From Takakia lepidozioides (Eukaryota > Streptophyta > Takakiopsida > Takakiales > Takakiaceae), in the NCBI GenBank assembly GCA_030704615.1, contig CM060733.1, forward strand, positions 62,434,001 through 62,498,000: 64,000 nt of DNA, given 5' to 3'. The notes beneath the pieces were generated by a model, which was given only the letters and a program-made list of their open reading frames with translations, ran no database searches and had not been told where the DNA came from. Each line of letters opens with the position of its first letter. Positions within the stretch are counted from its first letter, which is position 1. Positions 36,816-47,469 of the stretch are shown one piece after another. The position numbers and the translations under genes were made by a program.

Positions 36816-39800
36816 CTAGGAGGGCAGTAGGTGCTGAGACTTCTGCCAAACTGCATATGACCACCCTGATGTCGCCAGCTCCCAGCTCTCCCCCTGTGGT
36901 GACCAGTCTCCATCGCCTAATTTCATGCACAGTTTGCCATCTATGTGTGCGGCATAGACACTCGAGTTCGCCTCCAATATCTCGACTGGTGATCGACTGT
37001 GGATGTCTTGCCACTTCCGAATAGCTATCTGCCAACAAACCAGCAAATGCAACATTAATTTAAGGAAGATTCCATATTCATTGGAGGGGCCTGGATTCAT
37101 CCTTTCTGATGCAATGTCTGCACCACTTTCATGGGAATATGTACTATGCAATTGTCATAGAACTCTATTTATAGGAACAAAGGATGTACACTTTCCTCAA
37201 AGTAAAGTAAAGCAATCAGAAAATCTGCTTTCCATGACTTCTTGCACAGGCTAACCACTATGCTGTGAGAACAAATGAAGACAAAAAAAATGAACTGAAT
37301 GACGGAAGAGTGAGTGAGTGAGTGAGTGAGTACCAAATCCAAAATAGCATTCCTTGTGTCGTCGCCCCATTCATACATATGGTCATAGAAGACACAAGGT
37401 TGGCCCGGATGTGTGAGAATGTATGCATAGCCCTTCAAGAGGTGAATGTCCATGCCAGGAGTCAGACACCCACACACTGATAGTGGATATACTACTCCAG
37501 AAGAACTGTCATAACTTCATCCCTGCATGAACTGTTAGGGCCACTATGCTATCAAGAAGTTAAAGACTGTTTTATGCTCAGCCTCAGGCATTTTCTCAAC
37601 CTGAATCCGTCTGTGTGTGTGAATCCAAGAGAGGAAGAGGGAGAGGGATACCTGCATCACATGCTCCCTTGGAAAAGGCCAGTGGGCCTGCCATAGCCAA
37701 ACAGTTTTCATCATCAGTGATAGCTGCAGGTGGCTAGCATAATAAGGCACAACTCCTTCAACGACTGAGGCAGTTCACTTCATCAAAACCGTCCCCTGCT
37801 AGCTCTCAGTCCAGTGCAAGACCAGACTCAACATGAACTGCCCTAATATCTGGCTTAGGAGGTGGACCATTCATGTTGGCATGATCGAGTGCCTTTCAAA
37901 TGTACAACATTGTCAAGTGTAGTCATAAAATGACTCCCTTTAATTATCTTCTTAAAAGCTGCTGGAGAGAACAACTTACACTGGACAATCATTTTCAGTT
38001 TGCTTACCCCTCAACATGCATCTGGTCTGCAAGATCTCATCCTGGTACCCTGGTCAGAATGGCACCTTTTTAAACTCTATGCCACTATCCTAAGTCACTT
38101 GACAATGAGCTTGTTTGTTCAGCTCAGGCGAAATGCAATAGACTAACGTATTCGGTGTACCAGTGATTGCCTATGTGGCAAATCCAGTTGGGTTTCCTAC
38201 ACCAGGCTGGATGACAGTAGTAACAATGGCTGAAGATTGAAGAACTTCATATAGGGGAGAGCCTTGCTAATAAACAGCTTCGAAAGAGGATAGAATCAGA
38301 AGTTCATCAGTGGCACCTTCTCATGATGAAATGACGTTCGCCACTTAATTTTTGGAGTGTTTGATGTCTATATAGTTCATGCACAAGTTGAATACTAATA
38401 AAAAGGGTTATGCTCAAAGCACTTATTGGTGAACCTGGGTGGATCCTGTATCATGGTTGTCAATGAATGTGACAGATCTGGAAAGCCACATGCCCATTAC
38501 ACCTGAGGGTCGCCCTTGGGGATCACGCAGTCGCCACCACTCTTTTTTGAGCACTGCTTCCTGTCCAATAACATCCATCCTAGTGTTGAATCACCTGTGA
38601 AAGACTTTCTTCGAACCAGTAAAGCAAGGGCTCCAATTCACGCCCTCCAGCAACTACAAAGTTTTACCTTCGGAGCTTGAAATGGCCATTCACAAATACA
38701 TTTTTTCTTTTCCAAGGAGAACATATAAGCCCACACCTGAAGAATGGCCTTGGTAGTGAAATCAAATGCACCCCCTAAAGCTCCAGATCCATCAATCCAG
38801 TCAACAATTCGCTGCCTATGGCTGTCTGCATATGCCCCAACATAAATTCAAACTTCTGGCACAAGGACTTACGGTCAAAAGGAACAAAGAGCTTGCATTT
38901 CTCTTCCAATATTGTAGCAACAAATTTCTGACATAGAACCTGTACTCTTCTACGATTACATAACCTTGGGAGCAGATTGCAGGTGAACCAAAAAAGAAAA
39001 GTGACCTAACACAGTGTGAAGCCAATCATATTCAAAGAAGTGGGAAGAGTACGGATCAAACTTTTTTCTCAACCTTGGATGGGCCAGCCCAGCTTGTCCT
39101 AGATAACAAGTCTCGACGGTATGACAAGATGACTTCACAACTACATGTGTGTCTCTCACAATCCACGATTTTCTCAACCTTGGCCGGACCTGCCCAGCTT
39201 GACCTAGATGACAAGTCTTGATGGTATGACACGATGACTACACTACTACGTGTGCGTCTCTAACAATCTATGATTTTTGTGCATGAATTACTAGTGTATA
39301 AGATCCCCCATAGAGATGTAAACAAACCTTGGTTGTAATCTAGTACATAGTCAGTTCCAACATAGTTGCAACTGTCCCAGTACTCTCCGATAGAAAATCT
39401 GGGCTCCGCCGTTTCAATGTACTCTTTGACAAACCTGGCGCTGTAACTGCACATTTCACATCACAACTCATCAAATTGCACCTATAATGTCTGTTCAAAG
39501 ATATCAATCTAGACTCACATGTATGAATATAGAATATTAACTTATGGTGATAGTTTGGTCACACCTACAACACATGGAAGACATCAATAAGCCATCACCA
39601 TATTGACAGACGATAATTACAGGTTTTCCTTGCTGCACATCATAAGCTTACGTTAGTCACACCATAATGCCAGAATTTGGCCCCTTTTGACAGGAAAACT
39701 ACTGGGGGCTGGTCAAGGAAATGAGTGGAGCTGGAGGCAAACTGGAACTGGTCAGATCAAATACCAAGCAGTTACCTACCCCTTGGCAAAGTCAAATCTG

Positions 39801-42800
39801 AAGTCACTAAAACCAACATCCTTGCGAAGCCAACGCATCCAGTTTTTCAAATCATTACGCACAAACTCTTGAGTGTGATCAATGTTGGGTGCCCCCTCAA
39901 AAATCGCCCCTGTGCTTGGGTTTCCCTATCAAGGACAAGGGAGTAAAACTGGTAAGTGGTATCAATATATGAAGCAAGGTAGTTTGTTTGTTTGTTTTGT
40001 TTTGTTTTGTAGCGTTGAGATGTCCCAAACGCGGGCCCCAGCCCTGGTGCTAGGTACCGTTGGAAAGCCCTCGATGAGGAGGGGTGCACCGACTTGGTCT
40101 CATACGTTTTGGACCTGCGGTGTGGGAGATATGGAATTTCAAGTACTTTTGGTGGCTGGAAACTCGTGAAAATAGCAAAGTGGGCCTTTCCTGGAACAAT
40201 GATTGGATATATTACTACTCAATAAATTCATGGAAAAAAATAAATTGGTTTTTTCAATATATGATTGTATATACAGAAGTATTAATAAAAACTTCTAACT
40301 CTTTCACCAAATTCCAATCTCTGAATCACATTACATTGTTGCTCATTTGTTCATGTTTACAATATTCTTTAAACATTAGTTCATTCATGTATGACACATT
40401 CTTTGTAACTAAACAAACATCCAACTTCATTTTAGTTCAATTCTTCACACATGGGCCTCGACATAGGAGATGCACTTGGATACATGGGGGATTGCACTTG
40501 GACTTAGATGACACTGGACACTTGGGCCAATGGCACAGGCTACCCTAGTAATTACTATAAATCATTACGCACAAACTCTTGAGTGTGATCAATGTTGGGT
40601 GCCCCCTCAAACACATTCCAGCTTTAGTGAACTTAAATAGAAGTGTCACATACCAGCCCACCAGTATCACAGGTGACCGCATGCTCGTCCCAGGGCATGG
40701 GCATCCCGTCATACCGGTTGTACATCCCTCGAATCCCTTGGGTGCTGCCAATGCGATGGTTGATAACAATGTCTGCCATGGCCCGCAGGTCACATTTTTG
40801 CATTGTTTGCAGCAAGTTTCTTAGCTCGCTTTCACTGCCATACACTGTATTGAGGCTGTACAGATCCCGGGGAAGATACCCTGGTCACACAAGAACCTGG
40901 ATCATCAGCAAAGACCACAACAAGAACCTGAACAAGAAAATAAGCGTAAAGAAGACAACGGAGAAGAAGACGACCTTCCGGGGCGAGGGAGTCAAAGACA
41001 GGAGGGAGCCACATAGAGGTGAAGCCCCATGCAGCAACTTGGGGCACTTTGTCACGCAGCAACTGCCACCATTGATATTTATGAGACTCCCAATTAAAAG
41101 CCTATATCCACAGCCAAAAATATACCTTGAATATACGGCCATTCAAATATTCACAGCTAAAATCAATTGAGAGACCCAAGTACTAAGGAAAGCTGCACCA
41201 ATGCTGGATCATGTAGAGCAAGAAGCCCATGCTCATAAAGAGATCCCTCTTTGGAGTATCTAGTAGCTTTCAGATAAAATGCGAGGTATGTCACCATGTG
41301 GGCCTAGGGGATGAAGGCTGTCTGGCTGAAGACAAAGCTGAATACCTCTCTTCAGCTCTTCTGCACAGCAGCTAATTAGGATGATGTGTTTGCTAGAGGC
41401 ATAATGGAATGTACATTGGTTTATTGTGCTGCACTAGTTGTCAGCAGGAGGGTCACCATAAATGGCTGCAAAGTCCCAAGCAGGCAGTGACAAATAGTGC
41501 ATATTTATACATATACAAGAGGAAGATGGTGCTGACAGAGGCCCGCTTAAGTACATTTTCCTCCAATAAGGTACTGCATGCTTTGTGATGTATTGTCACT
41601 GACTTCACTTAGTTTCCCACTACTGCCAAGAGATGATTGCTGGCACCTCCTCAGAGATACCATCTACACCAGAGGACACAGGCATAAGCGAAGACATGGA
41701 GGGCATACCTGGAGAAATATCTCTCTGCCCTTTCGAATCAGATCATCATCTGCAACATGACAATGCCTAATTATAATCTCAAACATCCTGTTACAATTTC
41801 ACAAAAAAAGGCTATGCGATATAGTCCTGGATGTTGACCTTGCATAATAGCTGAGAAAAACGCAGTAACTCAAGATGACATGTTTCTCTGTCAATAGCCT
41901 AGCACCTGAATAGAGTCATCCCTGAAAGGGAAAGGTACTACAGCACAATAGAGGAAGTAGCTCTTATTTATGCTAGTGGAAGGAAGGACTTATGGGCCAA
42001 GACATGTACTGCATAGCCAGCTTGAAGTAGCCTTGCAGCCAAAACACATGCCCACCCCATAACAAGATCAGACAGAAGGCATAAGAGGTAAGAACTGCAT
42101 GTATCCTAATGGTCAAGAATGGCTGGCCATTGTGGAGTATGTCGTGTGAAAAGCCTGGCCTGGCCATGCCAGAGGTTCAACATCGTGGTGTCCTAAGAAT
42201 GCAAAAGCCCTAATCTGTGTTCGAGTCAACTTATTACATCCACTGAACCTGAGAGGGAGAGAGACACCAATCAGTTGATACAACTACACCAAAGTGTCCA
42301 ATTCTCCCTGAAAACCCAGAATAGACAACAACAATAGTGTTCCCTTGGTGAGGGATAGCATATTTGAAAAGGATTGGTCTTACTGTTTTGCTGCTGTGGC
42401 TGGTCTTCCTCCTTGCCTTCGACCTGAGATATCCATAACAGGGTACTAACTTGTTATCAAGGGTTGTGTAATTTGGAAGAAGTCAAACAGCGGATTGACT
42501 CCATCTTCCACCAGACTGTAACACATAGCAAGAAGAACTACCTCCTGGGGTACAAGGGATGAAAGTTCTTGATAGGGAGATGTATTACAATTATCATGGT
42601 TGGTCCAATCATTAAGGCGTGGTTAAAGTCAGTGGCCCTGCTGGGGATACACTACATAACGAGCAAAAAGCTGGGACATACAATTACACTGCGATAAAAA
42701 TTCTATCCCTCCATCCTGGAAGCAAAGGCATCCAAGCATTTTGTACCTGTGTATCATTAAAGCTTTCAGTTGGCAACGAACTTGACTGAACATTAGATGC

Positions 42801-43875
42801 CTGTTCAGCCAAACCAATTCAACCATCAAACTCACAGAACAGACACAAAAACTTGCGGAGCGTGTCATTCACAGAGGACTAAGGAAAACAATCAGAAAGA
42901 ACCCAAACAAAGTGGTAAGAATGGCCTCATGTGGGGATCCGACATATAGGGTTTTCTCTGGCCTCCAAAAGTGGCAAAATTCAGCATTTTGGTAGGAATA
43001 CCTGTGGCCCCTCTCCAGAAAGGCCACTCTGTTCTGACGGAGCATTTTCATGATCCGAGCCATGGTCTCTACTTTCTCCAGACCCATCGACCTGTACCCG
43101 TAAGTCAGCCAAACACTTTTTAAGTAGGTCTTTCTAGCCCCCATCCCCCATTTTTCTTTTACTGAACAACACCATACAAAAGAAGAGTGACACTGTGTGT
43201 ATTTATGTGCTATGCCACCCTCTGTTGTCGTGGGAGCCCTCCTCCACAGGAGCTAGAACGAGATGCTGGGCACCTTCAATATATTTCGGGTTTGACTGGG
43301 TAGTACTGATCCCCAATTGCTAAAATACTTTGCTACCAGCAGAGAGAGTCTTCCTGAAGGTCATGCGGACTGTGACTACCCATTTACTAGAGACCCCCTT
43401 GCAGCTGGATTCAGCACATAATGCAACTTCTATTACAGAACCTGGAATCAATCATTTGAGGCCAGTGTCCTATTCGCTAGCCTATCTGCTGCAAGGTGCC
43501 ATCTATGAAAACCGAGTAATCCTTGAAGACACCTGTTTTCACTCCGCAGGAATGGTAATTACTTAAAACGTGCGTGGTCGACAGTATTGGGTCAAAGGTG
43601 ACACCCCAAGTACTAGGTTGGGTAGTAGGATGTGAAGTCGGGGCACAGAAGCCAGCATGACACCCATGGAAAAAATGGGTATAGGTTATTCACACGGCCT
43701 ACTGCTTTAAAGAGCTGCACCAACATGGTCGAGTCTTACCACATCCTCCCCATCATGAACTGACTCGCCTCTGATCTCTGAAGTTGTGTCATTAGACAGG
43801 CGACCATCCCCATATGACTGTTTTTGACCTACAAGATCCCACTCATTCCAATTGCCTTCATGCTTCTCGCAATTT
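36816..43875 (-). CDS. Alpha-amylase, plant AMY2-like, 5' end unresolved
   Basis: Endo-hydrolysis of alpha-1,4-glucan links in starch. Exons in phase, 5' to 3' on the minus strand: about 43875-43740, 43091-43002, 42423-42384, 41749-41709, 41101-40975, 40880-40654, 39925-39780, 39446-39328, 38825-38737, 38560-38435, 37687-37652, 37432-37334, 37028-36816 (stop TAG). The barrel starts at AFNWESHKYQWW and has ADIVINHR, the nucleophile in FRFDFAKG, the acid/base Glu in IGEYWDSCNY and the third acid in FIDNHDTGSTQ; it ends with the plant C-terminal sheet (SGWSYAVWQK). The part from GREIFLQ onward is collinear with cytosolic plant AMY2. The first three exons encode an acidic linker not in AMY2; these are inferred from splice sites and phase only. 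No signal peptide could be fixed. One odd residue: WLSRSV where the family has WPSR. Confidence 0.9.
37309..37332. repeat. (GAGT)n microsatellite at an amylase splice donor
   Basis: Six GAGT units abut the 5' splice site of the intron after the exon 37432-37334; on the gene strand the intron begins GTACTCACTCACTCAC. Length changes would sit within a few bases of the donor. Confidence 0.85.
39068..39278. repeat. Tandem duplication of about 105 bp in an amylase intron
   Basis: Two neighbouring units, each starting CTCAACCTTGG and containing GGTATGACA(A/C)GATGACT and TCTCNAACAATC-like ends, are offset by 105 bases. They differ at about one position in seven, so the event is old. Confidence 0.8.
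40559..40611 (-). repeat. 53-bp copy of amylase exon sequence inside the preceding intron
   Basis: Positions 40559-40611 are identical to 39849-39901, which lie in the amylase exon encoding GAPNIDHTQEFVRND. The copy lies 710 bp upstream (in gene orientation) in the intron. It is not usable as an exon: its frame runs into TAG right after the copied part. Confidence 0.9.
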
Positions 43876-45656
43876 CTAAGTAACCTTCTTTCCTCGAAAC
43901 AAATTATAGGACATAACCGCAAAGCAACTTAGCACACTGCATGCATGGCACCCCATATATATGTTCCAGCAACAGATTTATCCTCATCTTGAACTTCAAG
44001 CCAGCGACGTTAGAAGTCTTACATTTTAGCAAAAACGACAAAGACCAGATGGAAGGCTCACCCAAATTCCACCAGCTTGTGAGAGCAGAGCTGACCATCC
44101 ACATGCCTAAGGCCATGAGGTGTGCAAAAGACGCTCCTCCATGTGGTCTGAGCTCACTTGCTGAAGCTGCCATTTCAACCATCAGTAAAAGCAGAACTAA
44201 TCACACACTCACACACACACTGTCTTGCTCTCTGTGAACAAGACTTACACTTCAGATAGAAAAGGCTGTCCTACACAATTTGTATTTGACACCAGCCAAA
44301 GACAGCTGCAGGAAGCTTGTCAGAGGATAATATTGTCTGTGACAGAGTAATCCTTGCTCCACCCAAAGATGGCAAACAACTCGAAAGGGATACTTCCTCC
44401 CAGGTCCAAGCACACAAGGCTTAGGCATCTGCTGTAATGACAAAACATATTTGCTCAAAATCTTTTTCTGGTCTTTAGATTTTGTTCCATGTTTTCTGAA
44501 CTGGTTTCTTCTTGTACAACTTTGTCCCATGGGCCATCAGGGCCCCTTGTGGATGTTGTGAAGCTTCTGCTGGTTCTTTCTGCTTTATGTCCCCTACGTC
44601 CTCTGGGCCTCCTGTCCACAACATAAATTTCTTTTTATCTATCTCTTTCTCTCTTTTGAGAGCACCTTTTCGAATGACTAATAATCTCAAACAGAGGGAT
44701 ATTTTCTTTTTTGGCACAATGCTGGTGTTATGCAGAATAGAAATAACTCTTTAAGCAAAACATAATTAGCAAAAGAGGATCCTGTCTGTCCTGTGAAGAG
44801 AGGAGAGTAGCAACTTTTGTCAAAAAACAGTGGAAGTCCAATACATTGCTGCTGGACCATATCCTAGACATGTAATTCACTGACTGCAAATCAAAAATAA
44901 ATTTTAGGTTGTATTAGCGTTTATATGGTAAGCAAATTTGGTACTGATTCAATGACAAACTTCTTATGAGATCCCAAACCTATGTTTGTTTACAAGTTTG
45001 ACGATGCTGAGGTCTAGACATTTTAAGAGTCCTGTGTTTCTAATATAGAGTCTATAGACACTGATTCCCATCCAATTCTTGATGTAGATACAAAGTTTTA
45101 GTACGCCTATCTCATGACAGTCATCAAACTCTTGGAGGAACCAAGGTGGGAAGAAAGGTGATTAAGGAGAGCTTACATCCATTTGCAGCTACCAATAGGT
45201 GAAGTGTTGCAATTGAGCGCTGCCAGCAGGCAATTCCCTTCACCATACTTATGCCACATGTGGTCACCCAGACCAACGCCTCCAAGTCCTGTTTGCGGAT
45301 AGACTGTACGTAGAGAAGCAAGGTCGCCCTCCAATCGGTTGTCGCACCGTGAGAGCACCACAGTTGCACTAAGCACAGGCATTCGAAATGAGCCACTTGC
45401 ATGCCTTTGCACAGAACCTATGTCAGCACACTTGGCTCAATCCCCCACTTTAAAATTGGGTAAAGTGAGCACTCTCCATTCCCCTAAATGAGTACCCAAA
45501 AGTTGGACCATTGGCTTCCTACACTCTTTGTTGGGCCCAAAGTCCTTCCTTGGGCGAAGTCTTCGCTTTCGCTTGGGTCTACAAGTACCTTAAGGCTAAA
45601 AGTAGCTTGGACCTTGAGATAGAAGTAGATGATGACTATAAGTGGTACTGGCAAAT
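43876..45656. other. Region 5' of the resolved amylase exons, with possible further exons
   Basis: The amylase 5' end must lie here. Minus-strand candidates, none confirmed: 44182-44062 (starts MVEMAASASELRPHGG, hydrophobic MALGMWMVSSAL, donor GTGAGC, but its phase fits only direct joining to the exon at 41749), and 45412-45173 (SFRMPVLSATVVLSRCDN, donor GTAAGC at 45174, phase compatible with the exon at 43875). No family could be recognised for either. A CA-rich simple repeat is at 44195-44220. Confidence 0.35.
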
Positions 45657-45727
45657 CGGCTGGTAGCTCAGCTGGTAAGTGCACAGAATTACCCCTAGTG
45701 GTTCGGGGTTCAAACCCACTGCCCTAC
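45657..45727 (+). repeat. tRNA-like sequence, probably the head of a SINE
   Basis: An A box (TAGCTCAGCTGGTAAG, from 45664) and a B box (GGTTCAAACCC, from 45707) are spaced 43 bases apart as in tRNA genes. The T arm pairs (GGGG/CCCA around TTCAAAC) but the acceptor stem does not close, so a functional tRNA is unlikely. The 27-base A run at about 46104-46130 downstream could be its tail, giving a 470-bp retroposon, but no target duplication was found. Confidence 0.6.
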
Positions 45728-46103
45728 CCGTGTGTGGGATTGTTCGTGTCGGTATGTCTGGGCGTTCATTGTCTTGTAGGTCTCCATGGCCCATAAATGA
45801 AAGGGGTTTAATTTTCCCCCCTCCTCAAGGGCCTGAATAGTTGTTACGCTTTGGGCCATTAACATGATTAGTCTTGGCTTGAGCCTTTTGGCATTAAGGA
45901 AATTAAATTTATGTAAATATCTCGGCATGGCCTCGTGTACCTTCACTTTATTTATAGTGGCATACGAATTCGCTTACCAGGGGATTAGGAGGGAAACATC
46001 CCACAAATATATTTCAAGTTTTGAACATTATGATGTCATATGTGTTATCACACCTCTGGAGGGTGCATTCCTCATGATTTATGGATGCGAAATCACGAAC
46101 AGA

Positions 46104-46130
46104 AAAAAAAAAAAAAAAAAAAAAAAAAAC
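46104..46130 (+). repeat. Poly(A) run of about 27 bases
   Basis: A pure A run followed by CTCGAGG. It may be the tail of a retroposed sequence on the plus strand starting at the tRNA-like head at 45657; no gene is seen between them. Confidence 0.8.
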
Positions 46131-47147
46131 TCGAGGCACAATCCTTTGATATCTCACCAGATCCTCACTGGCATTATAAGAAGTCGTACTTGAATGAGTG
46201 CATAAGCTGACACTCATTCCCATTGAAACCCAAGAAATGTCCAGTATGCAGTCTTACTGATCCATGAGGATCTCCTTGTCAAAATCTTTATGACTGCTTC
46301 ATACAGAAGGTATTAAAACCAAACTCTCTTCCTCCAATGGTAAGCAAGAGGTGAAATGTTCAGCTGCCTCAAATCAGCATTGCGTCCTCAAAATTATGAA
46401 CGCATTATCCGTTTACGATCTCTCAGTCAAGCATGGTGAAACAAAATAAGAACTAGTGGTTTGGAATATTTATGTGCTCCGCATCTTGCGGTGAGGAGGA
46501 TGGGGACTTAGCCGCTGGCTGAGCCCTCCTCACCTTGCAATGGATGCCTCCCTTCTCTCTACTTGTTTCCCCTCTATCCTTCTCCTCTTCTTCATTCGGG
46601 TTCATCTTTGGCCCTTTCTTCTCCCCTCTTCATTCTTTATCCATCGATACAAATCTTCCCGTTTCTTTCTTGATCTCATGATAGTTGATCATCACTGCAC
46701 ATGTGACAAGTTTTGGCGTGTCTCTATCTTTAGACCTTGACCTTACATTTCTCGATTTCTGTGGCCATTTACTCCCAGCTGCTTTTGGCTTCATGGGCTG
46801 ACAAACCACTTGTGCATTTAGCTTCCCCAGAGCCTCCTATTGATGGGCCGACGCTCTTCTCAGACAACCCCTCCTCCTCATACACCTCTCTCCCATTTCC
46901 GAAACTTCATACCTTTGCTCCACTTCATCTTACGACTTCCGTCCTTCCCCTCATAATGCTTCAATGGATTCCTTTGTCTCCAAGGCCACCACGGCTCCTT
47001 GGCAGTATTTTGGCTTCGTTTCTGAAGGTCACGACTTCTGTGGAAAATGTGGTTTGTGCACATTCCCCCCGGTGATTTTTTTTGTCCTCCCTTGAGTGTT
47101 TGTTGAGTTTGAAGTTTACTGCTATGGTACGTTTTGCTCAGGTGCAG
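46131..47147. other. No gene recognised
   Basis: Only short plus-strand frames rich in Leu/Phe/Ser are present (for example 46540-46740 and 46737-47075), with no family match. This is the left host flank of the Mutator-like element. Confidence 0.35.
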
Positions 47148-47156
47148 GGAGAAGCT
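47148..47156 (+). repeat. Left 9-bp target site duplication of the Mutator-like element
   Basis: GGAGAAGCT, repeated exactly at 53348-53356 immediately outside the inverted ends. Nine bp is the usual Mutator superfamily duplication. Confidence 0.85.
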
Positions 47157-47345
47157 GGACATGACTTCCGCGTGAGCGTGAGCGTGAGAGCGTACGCTCA
47201 CGCGATGGTGACGTGGCGTGAGCGCAGGCTCACACCAGCTGATGTGGCGTGAGCGTGAGGCTGATGTGGCAAGGTCCTGCTGACATGTCGTTATCCTGCT
47301 GACGTGGCAGTCATCTGAATGACGTGGCATTTGGACAACTTACCA
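47157..47345 (+). repeat. Left terminal and subterminal repeats of the Mutator-like element
   Basis: The outermost bases match the complement of the right end. Inside are repeated GTGAGCG units and TGACGTGGC motifs (near 47208, 47298 and 47319) plus TGATGTGGC variants. Such subterminal motifs are candidate transposase-binding sites; the ACGT core is also a bZIP-type motif. Confidence 0.8.
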
Positions 47346-47469
47346 GATGCCATGTCATTAGAAACATATAGCACCTATAGCCGAGGGGCCTATAGCCGTG
47401 GCATTCATTCATCCAAAACACCAAAAATTAAAATGCAGGTGTGACTTGTGAAAGCATTTGCATCCATTC

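Noticed and set aside
40559-40611. The second exon copy as the true amylase exon
   Set aside because: Its frame stops right after the copied bases, while the copy at 39780-39925 has a proper acceptor and reads GNPSTGAIFEGAPNID in phase with the exon before.
41102-41125. A 24-base intron before the amylase AFNWES exon
   Set aside because: GT...AG boundaries exist but the length is below a workable intron; the donor at 41708 with the GREIFLQ exon explains the phase and the protein better.
44062-44182. Amylase first exon encoding a signal-peptide-like MVEMAASASE... segment
   Set aside because: It can join in phase to the exon at 41749, but then three better-supported segments between them would be skipped; kept only as a possibility.
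45657-45727. A functional tRNA gene
   Set aside because: The boxes are good but the acceptor stem does not pair and no convincing anticodon arm forms.
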